Source: Terriglobia bacterium
GTDB lineage: Bacteria; Acidobacteriota; Thermoanaerobaculia; Thermoanaerobaculales; Thermoanaerobaculaceae
Assembly: GCA_020073245.1 (NCBI GenBank)
Contig: JAIQFQ010000003.1
Span: 225,684 to 289,683, forward strand
Reading direction: 5' to 3'
DNA: 64,000 bases
Numbering within the stretch: the stretch's first letter is position 1; each line of letters begins with the position of its first letter. Position numbers and translations under genes: made by a program. Positions 34,487 to 43,331 of the stretch are shown in pieces. The notes beneath the pieces were generated by a model, which saw only the letters and a list, made by a program, of their open reading frames with translations, was not told the DNA's origin and ran no database searches.

Positions 34487-34523
34487 CCGCCCGGAGCGAA
34501 ATTGGGAGGGGAAGCTGGCGACC

Positions 34524-35096
34524 TTGACGGAAGCGCTGAGGCGGGCCGAGATGGTCGCGGTCGGATCGGCGCTCAGCAGGCGGGGGCTCATCGGAGGCAG
34601 GGAGGGGAACCTCTCCTGCCGGTTGGAAGACGGCGTCATTCTCGTGACCCCTCGCGGTGCCTACAAGGGAAGGATGTCGGGTTCGGACATGGTTCGGTGC
34701 GCCCCCTTCCAGCCGCCGCCTCCGGGGGCTTCGAGCGAGGCGAAAGCCCACCTCGAGGTGTACCGCCGTTGTCCCGAAGTGCGCGCGCTGATCCACGCGC
34801 ACCCGCCGGCGGTATTGGCGCTTTCGGCGCTCGGCAGGGTTCCTTCTCCGGACATTCTGCTGGAGGGGAAGGCCCTGGTTCCGCGCATCGAGCTCGTACC
34901 CGCCATCACCGCCGGGAGCTCCGAGCTCGCCGACGCGTGCGGCCGTGCGATTCAGCTCGCTCCGGCAGCAATTCTCCTGGAACACGGAGCGCTCTGTGCG
35001 GGCGAGGACTTGTGGCAAGCGCTCGACCGTGTCGAGGTTCTGGAGCTCCTCGCGAGCATCGACCTCGCCGGCGCCGGTTCGGTCGTGCCGATATGA
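34524..35096 (+). CDS. class II aldolase/adducin family protein
   Basis: Start chosen at TTG 34524, downstream of a -10 box and of GGGAGGGG. The 190-residue product has the class II aldolase fold: substrate loop GGREGNLSCRL, zinc ligands in LIHAHPPAV and LLEHGALCAG, and the acidic residue region AKAHLEVYRR. Members include fuculose-phosphate and rhamnulose-phosphate aldolases and methylthioribulose-1-phosphate dehydratase; which applies is unknown. It overlaps rarA by four bases (ATGA), an unusual partner for a DNA-repair ATPase. Confidence 0.82.
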   Translation: MTEALRRAEMVAVGSALSRRGLIGGREGNLSCRLEDGVILVTPRGAYKGRMSGSDMVRCAPFQPPPPGASSEAKAHLEVYRRCPEVRALIHAHPPAVLALSALGRVPSPDILLEGKALVPRIELVPAITAGSSELADACGRAIQLAPAAILLEHGALCAGEDLWQALDRVEVLELLASIDLAGAGSVVPI

Positions 35097-36433
35097 ACGC
35101 GCGTCTACCTTTCGGAGAGGACGGAGGGTTCCCGCCGGGCACGCCGCTGGCAGAGCGGATGCGGCCGACATCTCTTGCCGAGGTTGTCGGTCAGCCCGCG
35201 CTGGTCGGTGACGACGGGGTACTCCGCCGGCTCGTCGAACGGGGCGAGCTGCCGTCGCTCATCTTCTGGGGCCCCCCAGGGAGCGGGAAGACGACGTTGG
35301 CTCGCGTCCTGGCGCATGCCTGCAACGCGGAGTTTGTGAGCTTTTCGGCGGTGCTCTCCGGCGTTAAGGAGGCGCGCGCTGTGATGGAATCTGCGCGTCG
35401 GCTGCGGGCCGGCACGGGCCGGCGCACCGTTCTGTTCGTGGACGAGGTGCACCGGTTCAACAAGGCTCAGCAGGACGCCTTCCTTCCGTTTGTGGAGAAG
35501 GGAGACATCGTGCTCCTCGGGGCGACCACCGAGAACCCTTCGTTCGAGTTGAACGCCGCCCTGCTCTCACGGGTGAAGGTCTACGTCCTCGACCCGCTCG
35601 GCGACGATCAGGTCAGAACCCTCCTGGATCGCGCCCTGGGTGATGGCGAACGCGGTCTCGGAGCCCTGGGCCTCCAGGTCCGTGAGGGAGCGCTCAATGA
35701 GATCGTTCGACTTGCCGGTGGAGATGCACGCGTCGCCTACAACCTGCTGGAAGTTTCCGCCGAGACCGCGGGTCGCGCAGGCTGGATCTCGATCGAGGTG
35801 GTTCGGCAGGTAGCCCAACGCCGACTGGCCAAGTACGACAAGGAGGGTGAGGAGCACTACAATCTGATCTCCGCCCTTCACAAGTCGATACGCAACTCCG
35901 ATGTGGATGCCTCTCTGTACTGGCTGGGAAGGATGCTTGAGGGCGGTGGCGATCCGCGCTTCATTGCGCGCCGGTTGCTGCGTGTAGCCTCCGAGGACGT
36001 GGGAATGGCGGATCCCCGTGCGCTCGAGCAGGCCGCGGCAGCGGCCCACGCCGTGGAGCATGTGGGGATGCCGGAATGTGCGCTCGCGCTCGCCCAGGCC
36101 GCTGTGTACCTGGCGCTCTCCCCGAAGTCCAACGCTCTCTACGTCGCGTACGGCAGGGTTCAGCGTGCGGTCGCAGAGAAACCGCCGTACCCCGTTCCGC
36201 TCCAGATCCGGAATGCGCCCACCCGTCTGATGCGGGAGTTGGGCTACGGCGAAGGCTATGTGTATGCGCACGACACCGAGGAGAAGGTAGCCGACATGGA
36301 GTGCCTGCCAAGAGAGCTCGCGGGTGAGAAGTTCTTCGCCCCCACGGAAGAGGGTTGGGAGCGGCGGATTCGCGAGCGGATGGCCGAAATCCTCGCCCGC
36401 CGCCGGCATCCAGGCGGCAAGTCGGAACCGTGA
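35093..36433 (+). CDS. rarA: replication-associated recombination ATPase RarA (MgsA)
   Basis: This 446-residue AAA+ protein of the clamp-loader-related RarA/WRNIP1 family has Walker A GPPGSGKTT, Walker B LFVDEVHR, sensor 1 LLGATTENPSF and an arginine finger in LLSRVKVY. The C-terminal half has the family helical region (YDKEGEEHYNLISALHKSIR, DPRFIARRLLRVASEDVGMAD). It acts at stalled replication forks and associates with single-stranded DNA-binding protein. The N terminus is short relative to E. coli RarA but the AAA+ core is intact. The start overlaps the aldolase stop; its own stop overlaps the next gene. Confidence 0.93.
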   Translation: MNARLPFGEDGGFPPGTPLAERMRPTSLAEVVGQPALVGDDGVLRRLVERGELPSLIFWGPPGSGKTTLARVLAHACNAEFVSFSAVLSGVKEARAVMESARRLRAGTGRRTVLFVDEVHRFNKAQQDAFLPFVEKGDIVLLGATTENPSFELNAALLSRVKVYVLDPLGDDQVRTLLDRALGDGERGLGALGLQVREGALNEIVRLAGGDARVAYNLLEVSAETAGRAGWISIEVVRQVAQRRLAKYDKEGEEHYNLISALHKSIRNSDVDASLYWLGRMLEGGGDPRFIARRLLRVASEDVGMADPRALEQAAAAAHAVEHVGMPECALALAQAAVYLALSPKSNALYVAYGRVQRAVAEKPPYPVPLQIRNAPTRLMRELGYGEGYVYAHDTEEKVADMECLPRELAGEKFFAPTEEGWERRIRERMAEILARRRHPGGKSEP

Positions 36434-37086
36434 CACGCCCTTTACATCGGCGCCGTGCGCTGTGGGCTCTCGCGGGGGAGATTGTGGCCGCGGATACGGA
36501 GTTGGTCGAGGCCGTCGACGCCGCGCTGCGCGACGGTGCGGCGCGGGCCAGGGGCCACCTGGCGTGCCGGGTGGGGTGCACGCATTGTTGCCTCGGTCCC
36601 TTCAACATCGCGGCTCTGGAGGCCGCCCGGCTCGTCCGGGGTCTGGCCGCATTGACCCTGCGGCATCCTGGCACGGCATCGGCGAGCATCGAGCGCGCGT
36701 CCGGTCAGTGGGAACAGATGATCGCGGCGTTTCCCGGTGATCCGATCACCGGGGTGCTGACGGACGACGAGACGGCCCGTGCCGTCTTCTTCGCCCGTTT
36801 CGAGGACGTGCTGTGCCCTGCACTCGACCCGGCGAGCGGGTCCTGCCAGGTGTACCGGTGGAGACCCCTGGCGTGTCGGACGTACGGTCTGCCGGTCCGG
36901 TACGGATCTGAGGTGTTGGAGCCATGCCCCTTCAACTTCAGGGCGGTGCCCCTGGTGGTGGTCGCCGCCGCGACCGTCGAGCCGGACGCGGACGACCGCG
37001 AGGGCAGCCTGCAGGGATTGGCAAGGAAGGCCGGCGTCATGGGGGAGACCGTTGTGGCTGCGGTGCTCGGTGCCGCGGCAGGATAG
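36430..37086 (+). CDS. YkgJ-family Cys-cluster protein
   Basis: GTG 36430 overlaps the rarA stop (GTGA). The 218-residue protein has the cysteine pattern of the YkgJ/CxxCxxCC family: CRVGCTHCC near residue 40, then CPALDPASGSC and WRPLACRTYG, and CPFNF further on, probably a zinc or iron-sulfur site. The biochemical role of this family is not established. Translational coupling to rarA is noteworthy, but no functional link is known. Confidence 0.85.
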   Translation: MTRPLHRRRALWALAGEIVAADTELVEAVDAALRDGAARARGHLACRVGCTHCCLGPFNIAALEAARLVRGLAALTLRHPGTASASIERASGQWEQMIAAFPGDPITGVLTDDETARAVFFARFEDVLCPALDPASGSCQVYRWRPLACRTYGLPVRYGSEVLEPCPFNFRAVPLVVVAAATVEPDADDREGSLQGLARKAGVMGETVVAAVLGAAAG

Positions 37087-37188
37087 GGAGGTCCAGGATC
37101 AAGCCAGAGACCCCCCAACGCCAGTCCAACCGGCCGAACGTCTGGAGATGCGGGCCCGACCCGGTGACTGGATCGCAGAGGCCTGCGG

Positions 37189-37194
37189 TAGCGT
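37189..37194 (+). promoter_or_regulatory. -10 box of the THUMP methyltransferase gene
   Basis: TAGCGT seven bases before ATG 37202. It decides the start: the frame is open hundreds of bases upstream, but only this ATG sits at leaderless distance. Confidence 0.4.
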
Positions 37195-37201
37195 GCTCTC
37201 G

Positions 37202-38386
37202 ATGAGGGAGAGTGTGCAGGATCCCCAATGGCCTCTCGTCGCGACCTGCAGCCGTGGCCTCGAGGAGGTGCTCCGAGCCGAACTCGTGTCGCTCGGTCAC
37301 CCCGAAGCGACGTGTGGGCGGGGGATGGTGAGCTTCCGCGGCGGTCTCGAGGCGGTGTACGCGGCCAACGTGTCGCTGCGAACCGCGATGCGTGTGCTGC
37401 GCCAACTGGCCGAGGGGCCTGCCTCGAGTGGCGAAGAACTGTACGAGATGGCATCAGCGATCCCCTGGGAGGAGGCCTTCACTCGTGGACGCACCTTCGC
37501 GGTGGAGTCGGCCGGTCGCAGCACCGGCCTCCGAAGCACGGCCTACGCCTCTCTCGTCGTCAAGGACGCGATCGCCGACCGGCTCCGAGCGCGATGGGGA
37601 ATGCGACCCGACGTCGAGCGTCGGAATCCCGATCTCGTCGTTCACGTCCACCTGGCCGCCGATGGCGCCGGCCTGGCGCTGGACAGCACGGGCGAGCCTC
37701 TCTCCCACCGGGGGTACAGACCGATGGGCGGGCCGGCGCCGCTCGCCGAGAGCCTGGCGGCCGGCGTGCTCCTTCTGGCCGGGTACGACGGGTCGCAACC
37801 GTTGCTCGATCCGATGGCCGGCACAGGCACCATAGCGATCGAGGCCGCCCTCATCGCTACACGGACTCCTCCCGGCGCTCGCCGCAGATTCGCCTGCGAG
37901 CGTTGGGCTGAGCACGCTCCCACGCTCCTCAGAGCCGTGCGGGAGAAGCGCTTGGGCGCGCGCAGGCCAGCGGCCGCTCCGATCGTGGCGGGTGATCGGG
38001 ATGCAAGAGCCGTGACTGCGATAGAGCGAAATGCCGTGGCGGCCGGCATTCCCGGTCTGGTCACCGTCGTTGTCAAGGACGCTCGGGAACTCGGGCTCCC
38101 GGGTCCGGGCACCCTGATCGTCAGTAACCCGCCGTACGGTGAGAGGGTCGGCGATCCTCGCGAGCTTCGGGCCTTCTACCGGGAGTTTGGCGATGCTCTG
38201 AAGCGACGCGCAGCGGGTGCCACGGCGTGGTTGCTGGTGGGTAATCCGGATCTCGTCAAGGCCGTTGGTCTGCGGCCGGCTCGCCGCATCGTGCTCTTCA
38301 ACGGACCAATCGAGTGCCGACTTCTGCGCTACGACCTCTACGAGGGGAGTCGGAGCCATACCTTCGCCGACGAGACGAGGGGGTAG
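37202..38386 (+). CDS. THUMP-domain SAM-dependent rRNA methyltransferase (RlmL N-terminal half-like)
   Basis: This 394-residue protein has an N-terminal ferredoxin-like/THUMP region (residues about 5-160, opening WPLVATCSRGLEEVLRAEL) and a C-terminal Rossmann methyltransferase. The SAM loop is LLDPMAGTGTIAIEAAL and the catalytic motif SNPPYGER, typical of N2-guanine or N6-adenine RNA methylation. It matches the N-terminal half of E. coli RlmL (m2G2445 of 23S rRNA), or the stand-alone YpsC-type enzymes. Target nucleotide is inference. Confidence 0.9.
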   Translation: MRESVQDPQWPLVATCSRGLEEVLRAELVSLGHPEATCGRGMVSFRGGLEAVYAANVSLRTAMRVLRQLAEGPASSGEELYEMASAIPWEEAFTRGRTFAVESAGRSTGLRSTAYASLVVKDAIADRLRARWGMRPDVERRNPDLVVHVHLAADGAGLALDSTGEPLSHRGYRPMGGPAPLAESLAAGVLLLAGYDGSQPLLDPMAGTGTIAIEAALIATRTPPGARRRFACERWAEHAPTLLRAVREKRLGARRPAAAPIVAGDRDARAVTAIERNAVAAGIPGLVTVVVKDARELGLPGPGTLIVSNPPYGERVGDPRELRAFYREFGDALKRRAAGATAWLLVGNPDLVKAVGLRPARRIVLFNGPIECRLLRYDLYEGSRSHTFADETRG

Positions 38387-38432
38387 GGGCAGGACCTCCA
38401 ATCGACCTCGGTGGTACACTTTTGCGCCCGTG

Positions 38433-39197
38433 ATGCCCGCGTTCGCAGCCCTGATCCCCGCATACAACTGTGCTGACCGCGCGGCGGCCGTCGTCCGGGG
38501 CGTCAAACGGTACGTTCAAGACGTCCTCGTCGTTGATGACGGTTCGAGTGATGGCACCGGAGAATCCGTTCGCGCCGCAGGGGCGCGTCTCGTGGTCCAT
38601 TCCCTGAACTGCGGCAAGGGGCCGGCGGTTCGTTCGGGACTCGCGGTCTTGCTCGGGCAGGGCTACTCCCACATCTTGATGCTCGATGCCGACGGCCAGC
38701 ACGATCCCGAGGACGCACCTCGGTTCCTGAAGGCGGCGGCGGAGGCGGATTTCGTGCTGGGCAACCGGCTCTGGGACCGTGAGGCGATCCCTGCCAAGCG
38801 CTACTGGACCAACTTCATCGGCACGCGCGCGTTGCAGCTGATGACAGGTTTCCCCCTGGAAGATTCGCAATGCGGCTATCGGCTGGTGTCGTCGTCCTAT
38901 CTGCGTCGTATGGGGCTCGTCGGCAATCGATATTCGATAGACACCGAGATCATCGTCAGGGCAGGGAAGCTGAGGGCACGGTTCGCACATGTTCCGGTCC
39001 GGGTCATCTACGAGGGCGCCGTCTCCCACTACCGTCCGGTGCCGGACACCGTCCACATCGTGCTCTCGGCCGCTCGGTTCAAGATCGACGAGGGTGACTT
39101 GCGGAGCGACCCGGGACCCGAGGCATGGAGCAAGCTTGTCAACGCGCCACGGGTGCTTGAGCCCACGGCCGCCTGTGCGCTCCAGGAGCCTGTCTGA
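38433..39197 (+). CDS. family 2 glycosyltransferase (dolichyl/polyprenyl-phosphate sugar synthase-like)
   Basis: This 254-residue GT-A fold enzyme has the nucleotide-sugar motifs LVVDDGSSDGT and MLDADGQHDPED, and the acceptor region DSQCGYRLVS. The sequence matches the small GT2 group that glycosylates polyprenyl phosphates or related lipids; it has no transmembrane C terminus. A TACACT box lies 12 nt before the ATG (9 nt before an in-frame GTG at 38430, which could be the true start). It begins 46 bases after the methyltransferase stop. Confidence 0.87.
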   Translation: MPAFAALIPAYNCADRAAAVVRGVKRYVQDVLVVDDGSSDGTGESVRAAGARLVVHSLNCGKGPAVRSGLAVLLGQGYSHILMLDADGQHDPEDAPRFLKAAAEADFVLGNRLWDREAIPAKRYWTNFIGTRALQLMTGFPLEDSQCGYRLVSSSYLRRMGLVGNRYSIDTEIIVRAGKLRARFAHVPVRVIYEGAVSHYRPVPDTVHIVLSAARFKIDEGDLRSDPGPEAWSKLVNAPRVLEPTAACALQEPV

Positions 39198-39200
39198 GCA

Positions 39201-40259
39201 ATGGGTCTGCCCACCCGCTCGCTCGGACTGGCTCCTGGACCAATCAGGGTGCCGACCCGTCGAGGCGGGGTCGGCTCGACAGGGAAGAGCTCTGCGCCGC
39301 GGTCCGCTGGGCGACCGGCCTCCGCGTCAGAGGCGCCGGGCGCCTCCGAGGCGCTCGCGCTCTACCCGGGAATGGCTGCGGCGTTCCCGGGGATGGGACG
39401 CGCTCTTGCCGACAATCCTGCCGCGAAGCGGGTCCTCGCGGAGTTCAGCGGCGCCAGCGGCGAGGATATTTCGCGGCTGGTCCTCGAGGCTGGTGAGAGC
39501 GAGCTTCACTCCGACCGAGCGTGGGAGCTTGCCGTCGTCGCGACAGAAGTTGCCGCCTTCGAGGCATTCTGCGCCGAGGGAAGGGTCGTGTCGGGGGCGC
39601 TCGGCTTTTCGATCGGCGCCTACGCTGCCCTCTTAGGTGCCGGGATGTTCAAGGTACATCAGGTGGTGACGATGATCGACATCGTACTCGAGGCGTCCCG
39701 CAGGCTCCCCGGACGTTATGCCATGGTCGCAATAACCGGCCCATCAATCGATGAGGTTGGAGAGCTGTGTCGTTCGGGCGCGGTGGAAGTCTCGTCCGTC
39801 CTTGGGCAGGGTCCCGTGATCGTCGCCGGCGACCTAGCGGCCACGGAGAGGCTGGTCGAGAAGATCTCTCCCTTCGCGCTGCGCGTGACCCACCTGCCAG
39901 TCCGATGGCCGCTCCACACCACGCTCATGGAACCCGTCGCCACGGCGCTGGACCGGGGACGCCGCTCCGTCGGACGTTTGCGACCGCTGCGCCATCCGGT
40001 CTACTCCGGCCTGGATGGGAGCCGGCTCACGACGCCGTCGGAGGCGTGGAACCTCCTCGTGCAGCACCTCGTCCGGCCCCAGCGATTCGACCTCGCCCTA
40101 CCTGCCGCGCTTGCTGACGGTTTCGGGCGTATGGTGGAGCTTGGGCCGGGAACAACGCTCGCGCGGGCCGGGCGTGGGCTCGGTGGCCCTTCTTTGACCG
40201 TCGAGTCGTTCCCAGTGTCTGAGCGCGGGCCGGTGAGAGGGGCTGGACAGCGATGCTGA
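39201..40259 (+). CDS. malonyl-CoA:ACP transacylase-like protein
   Basis: The 352-residue frame starts with a 50-residue Gly/Arg/Ser-rich segment, after which the acyltransferase fold is clear: LYPGMAAAFPGMG, nucleophile elbow GFSIGAYAAL (GxSxG), and the catalytic His region RWPLHTTLMEP. FabD loads malonate onto acyl carrier protein for fatty-acid synthesis. The low-complexity N terminus may not be translated; a GTG at 39249 is an alternative. The stop overlaps the following FabG-like gene by seven bases. The nucleophile elbow reads GFSIG rather than the usual GHSLG. Confidence 0.82.
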   Translation: MGLPTRSLGLAPGPIRVPTRRGGVGSTGKSSAPRSAGRPASASEAPGASEALALYPGMAAAFPGMGRALADNPAAKRVLAEFSGASGEDISRLVLEAGESELHSDRAWELAVVATEVAAFEAFCAEGRVVSGALGFSIGAYAALLGAGMFKVHQVVTMIDIVLEASRRLPGRYAMVAITGPSIDEVGELCRSGAVEVSSVLGQGPVIVAGDLAATERLVEKISPFALRVTHLPVRWPLHTTLMEPVATALDRGRRSVGRLRPLRHPVYSGLDGSRLTTPSEAWNLLVQHLVRPQRFDLALPAALADGFGRMVELGPGTTLARAGRGLGGPSLTVESFPVSERGPVRGAGQRC

Positions 40260-40978
40260 GGGTCGTGGTGAGCGGAGGCTCCCGAGGGATTGGCCGTGCC
40301 ATCGTCGAACGTTCAGCTCGGGACGGGTACGAGGTCCACTTTCTGTACCGTTGCCGTGAGGACGCCGCCGGTGAAGTGGTTGAGACGGTGGCCCGGGACG
40401 GAGGACGTGCGGTCGGCCACCGTTGCGACATCACGGATGGCCACCTGATGGGAGAGGTCGCAGACGAGTTGGCGGACGGCGGCGTCTACGCTCTTGTCAA
40501 CAACGCCGCCGTGCTGCGCGACGGCCACTTTCTTCTGATGGACGAGAGCCGCTGGGACCCGGTGCTGGACACTGTTCTCACGGCCGCCTACCGCCTCACG
40601 CGGTCCCTCCTCCGGCCGATGCTCCGTGCCGGGCGTGGTCGCATCGTCAACATCGGCTCCCTATCGGGTCTCCTCGGGCAGACGGGCCAAGCCAACTATT
40701 CTGCTGCCAAGGGCGGCTTGCACGCATTTGGCAAGGCGCTGGCACGCGAGGTCGGCCGATACGGCATCACCGTCAACACCGTCGTCCCCGGGTGGATCAA
40801 CACCGATCTTGTCTCGACGCTGAACAAGGACCGCCGGGCGCGCGCCCTAGCGAGTGTGCCGCTCGGACGGTTCGGCCAGCCGGCGGAGGTCGCCTCCGCC
40901 GTCTCATTCCTCCTCTCCGATGCGGCGTCCTACCTGACGGGGACCACGCTGCGTGTGGATGGCGGTCTGGGCGCTTGA
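40253..40978 (+). CDS. 3-oxoacyl-[ACP] reductase-like short-chain dehydrogenase
   Basis: This 241-residue SDR has the NADP motif SGGSRGIGRA, the structural NNAAV motif, and the catalytic Ser-Tyr-Lys set in GSLSGLL and YSAAKGGLHAFGKALA, followed by VVPGWINTDLV. It is the standard FabG length and matches that family best. Overlap with the FabD-like gene implies cotranslation and a shared acyl-chain pathway; other fab genes (fabF, fabH, acpP) are not in the window. The 3' end converges on the aminotransferase gene with only 13 bases between. Confidence 0.88.
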   Translation: MLRVVVSGGSRGIGRAIVERSARDGYEVHFLYRCREDAAGEVVETVARDGGRAVGHRCDITDGHLMGEVADELADGGVYALVNNAAVLRDGHFLLMDESRWDPVLDTVLTAAYRLTRSLLRPMLRAGRGRIVNIGSLSGLLGQTGQANYSAAKGGLHAFGKALAREVGRYGITVNTVVPGWINTDLVSTLNKDRRARALASVPLGRFGQPAEVASAVSFLLSDAASYLTGTTLRVDGGLGA

Positions 40979-40991
40979 CGCGGAGGCCGAC

Positions 40992-41867
40992 TCACGGGCC
41001 TGCCTGGCCCCAGAAATGACGCTGAAAGTGGTAGGCGAGCTGAAGCGTCACGCTGCCCGGGGTACCACTTCCGATTGGGTTCCCGTCGATCCGGACGACA
41101 GGCATCAGGAGGGACGTCGTGGACGCGATGAACAGCTCGTCGAGGTGGTGCAGATCGCTCAGTGTCAGCGGACAGTACGCCGTTTGGATTCCTAGTTGTT
41201 CGCAAAGTGCGTGGACCGCTTTGGTGCTGACGCCGGGAAGAACGCGCTGGGTCACAGGTGGCGTCATCACGACCCGATCGCGCACGGCGAAAACCGTGCT
41301 CGAGGCGCCTTCGTTGACGTAGCCGTCCTGGCCCACGAAGATCGCCTCCTCAGCGCCGGCGGATGCCGCAGCCTTCTTTGCAAGCACGGCTGGAAGGAGC
41401 ATCGTGGTCTTGATGTCGCGGTGCTGCCAGCGATTGTCGGGAACGGTAACTGCCGCTATCCCACGAGCGATTTCTGCTGGCACAGGGAAGGCGTACTGGC
41501 ACAGGTAGGCGAAGAAGAAGGGGGGGTGCCGTTGGGGTGGCAGGTGTCGGCGTGGGGCCGTGCCGCCCGTCAACTGTGCATAGAGGACTGCTGCCCGATG
41601 GGGTTCACGGCGATAGAGCTGCGCAATGATCGTCTTCCATTTGGAGAGATCGGGGACGCCGCTGTCGATCCCCACCGCGCGCGCGCCACTGATCATTCGG
41701 TCGACGTGGTCGGGAAGCCGGAACGGTTCCCCGCCGACAACCGCAATGACCTCGTAGACGCTTTCACCGAACTGGAGACCGCGGTCCTCGATAGGGACAC
41801 GCGCTTCCGAAAACGCGACGATACCCTCGCCGCACCAGGCCCAACGTGGACTCGCCGCCGCCTCCAT
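40992..41867 (-). CDS. class IV PLP aminotransferase (D-alanine aminotransferase-like)
   Basis: ATG 41867 gives a 291-residue fold-type IV enzyme; the longer frame to 41903 is disfavoured because a TACACT box lies between. Motifs are VPIEDRGLQFGESVYEV near the start, the PLP-lysine region RDIKTTMLLPAVLAKKAA, and the cofactor phosphate region YVNEGASSTVF. The pattern fits D-amino-acid transaminase, but branched-chain aminotransferase and aminodeoxychorismate lyase belong to the same fold and cannot be excluded. Confidence 0.85.
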   Translation of the reverse strand: MEAAASPRWAWCGEGIVAFSEARVPIEDRGLQFGESVYEVIAVVGGEPFRLPDHVDRMISGARAVGIDSGVPDLSKWKTIIAQLYRREPHRAAVLYAQLTGGTAPRRHLPPQRHPPFFFAYLCQYAFPVPAEIARGIAAVTVPDNRWQHRDIKTTMLLPAVLAKKAAASAGAEEAIFVGQDGYVNEGASSTVFAVRDRVVMTPPVTQRVLPGVSTKAVHALCEQLGIQTAYCPLTLSDLHHLDELFIASTTSLLMPVVRIDGNPIGSGTPGSVTLQLAYHFQRHFWGQAGP

Positions 41868-41876
41868 ACTCCCTTT

Positions 41877-41882
41877 AGTGTA
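41877..41882 (-). promoter_or_regulatory. -10 box of the aminotransferase gene
   Basis: TACACT on the minus strand, nine bases before ATG 41867; an AAAGGGAG lies between and could act as ribosome site only if transcription starts right after the box. Confidence 0.35.
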
Positions 41883-41938
41883 GCTTGAAGCGGGCACTTC
41901 CATCGTCCGCGGTGCTGGTCGGCTGCTGCGAGCTGGTC

Positions 41939-41944
41939 TATTCT
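41939..41944 (+). promoter_or_regulatory. -10 box of the phosphomannomutase gene
   Basis: TATTCT, with the ATG 20 nt downstream behind a strong AGGAGGAGG ribosome site. Unlike many neighbours, this transcript has a proper leader. Confidence 0.4.
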
Positions 41945-41963
41945 GCGCAGGAGGAGGGTACCG

Positions 41964-43331
41964 ATGAGCGGTGTGTTCAAGGCCTATGACGTTCGCGGCC
42001 TCTACCCGGGCGAACTCGACGAGAGGCTAGCCCTCGCGATCGGGTTCCACTTCCGAGGCATTCTCGACGCGGATGACCTCGCTCTCGGGAGTCGGGTCGT
42101 GGTGAGCCACGACATGAGGGCGTCGTCGTTACCGTTGACCCAGGCCCTGTCCGACGGTTTGCGCGCCGCAGGCCTCGGCGTCGTGAACATTGGCCTTGCG
42201 ACCACGCCGATGAACTACTTCGCGATCGGCCACCTCAGGACTTCTGGTGGGATTCAGGTGACGGCAAGCCATAACCCGGCCAGGTACAACGGATTCAAGT
42301 TCTCCCGTCGCGATGCCGTGCCAGTCAGCAGCGAAACCGGGATTGCCCGTCTCGAGGAGCTGGTGCACGATCATCCCGTCGAGGTCTCGCCGCCGCGCGC
42401 CGGGCTGGAACCGTGCGACATCACGGGCGCATACCGAGAGCATGTCCTTCGATTTGTCAGGTACCGAGAACCACGTCTGAGAGTCGCCGTGGACGTCGCG
42501 AACGGGATGGCCACACTGTATCGGGAGTTGCTCGATGAGCTGAACATCGAACTCGTCCCGCTCTTCTTCGGCCTCGACGGGAGTTTCCCGAACCACGAGG
42601 CAAACCCGCTCAAGCCCGAGAACCTGCGCGACCTCCAGCGCGCGGTGCGCGAGAAGAGCTGTGCTCTCGGAATCGCATTTGACGGAGACGCCGACCGCGC
42701 GATCTTCGTGGACGAAAAGGCCGGCGTCGTCGGCGCGGACATGATCACCGCGCTCCTCGCCGGGCCGATCCTGGCGCGGTTTCCGGGAGCCCCGATCGTC
42801 TACGACATTCGGTCGTCATGGGCCACCCGGGAGGCGATCCTCGCCGCAGGCGGCCAGCCGGTCCGGGAGAGGGTCGGCCACTCGTTCATGAAGGCAACGA
42901 TGCGCCGCATCGGCAGCCCGTTTGGCGGTGAGCTCGCGGGCCACTTCTACTACCGTGAGAATTTCTATGCGGACTCGTCGATGATCACCACCATCGAGGT
43001 GCTCAATGAGCTTCGGCGGTCGGGCCGTTCCCTGAGCGATGTTCTCAGTCCTCACAGGCGCTATTGCGGCACCGGAGAGGTCAATTTCCACGTTGAAGAC
43101 AAGGAGGGGATGATCCACCGCCTGGCGACCGTCTTCAGCGATGGTACGTCCGACTACACGGACGGGATCACGATCGAGTATCCGGACTGGTGGTTCAACG
43201 TGCGTCCGTCGAACACCGAGCCTCTACTGCGCCTCGTGATGGAAGCGAGGACGCCCGGCCTGCTGGCAGAGGCAAAGGAACGGGTGCTGACTATCCTTGG
43301 TCGTCCCGAGGACGGAGACCATCGGAGCTGA
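41964..43331 (+). CDS. manB: phosphomannomutase/phosphoglucomutase
   Basis: This 455-residue alpha-D-phosphohexomutase has all four active-site loops: phosphoserine loop TASHNPARYNGFK, metal loop FDGDADRAIFVD, sugar loop GGELAGHFYYRE, and phosphate loop RPSNTEPLLRL. It interconverts hexose 6-phosphate and hexose 1-phosphate, feeding nucleotide-sugar and envelope polysaccharide synthesis. The start is supported by AGGAGGAGG. Its last 41 bases overlap the convergent HD-GYP gene. Confidence 0.93.
   Translation: MSGVFKAYDVRGLYPGELDERLALAIGFHFRGILDADDLALGSRVVVSHDMRASSLPLTQALSDGLRAAGLGVVNIGLATTPMNYFAIGHLRTSGGIQVTASHNPARYNGFKFSRRDAVPVSSETGIARLEELVHDHPVEVSPPRAGLEPCDITGAYREHVLRFVRYREPRLRVAVDVANGMATLYRELLDELNIELVPLFFGLDGSFPNHEANPLKPENLRDLQRAVREKSCALGIAFDGDADRAIFVDEKAGVVGADMITALLAGPILARFPGAPIVYDIRSSWATREAILAAGGQPVRERVGHSFMKATMRRIGSPFGGELAGHFYYRENFYADSSMITTIEVLNELRRSGRSLSDVLSPHRRYCGTGEVNFHVEDKEGMIHRLATVFSDGTSDYTDGITIEYPDWWFNVRPSNTEPLLRLVMEARTPGLLAEAKERVLTILGRPEDGDHRS

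Noticed and set aside
38411..38426. Sequence like a sigma-54 site upstream of the glycosyltransferase gene (TGGTAC...TTTGC)
   Set aside because: GG-to-GC spacing is nine instead of ten bases and the site lies almost on the start codon; it fits a -10 box better.
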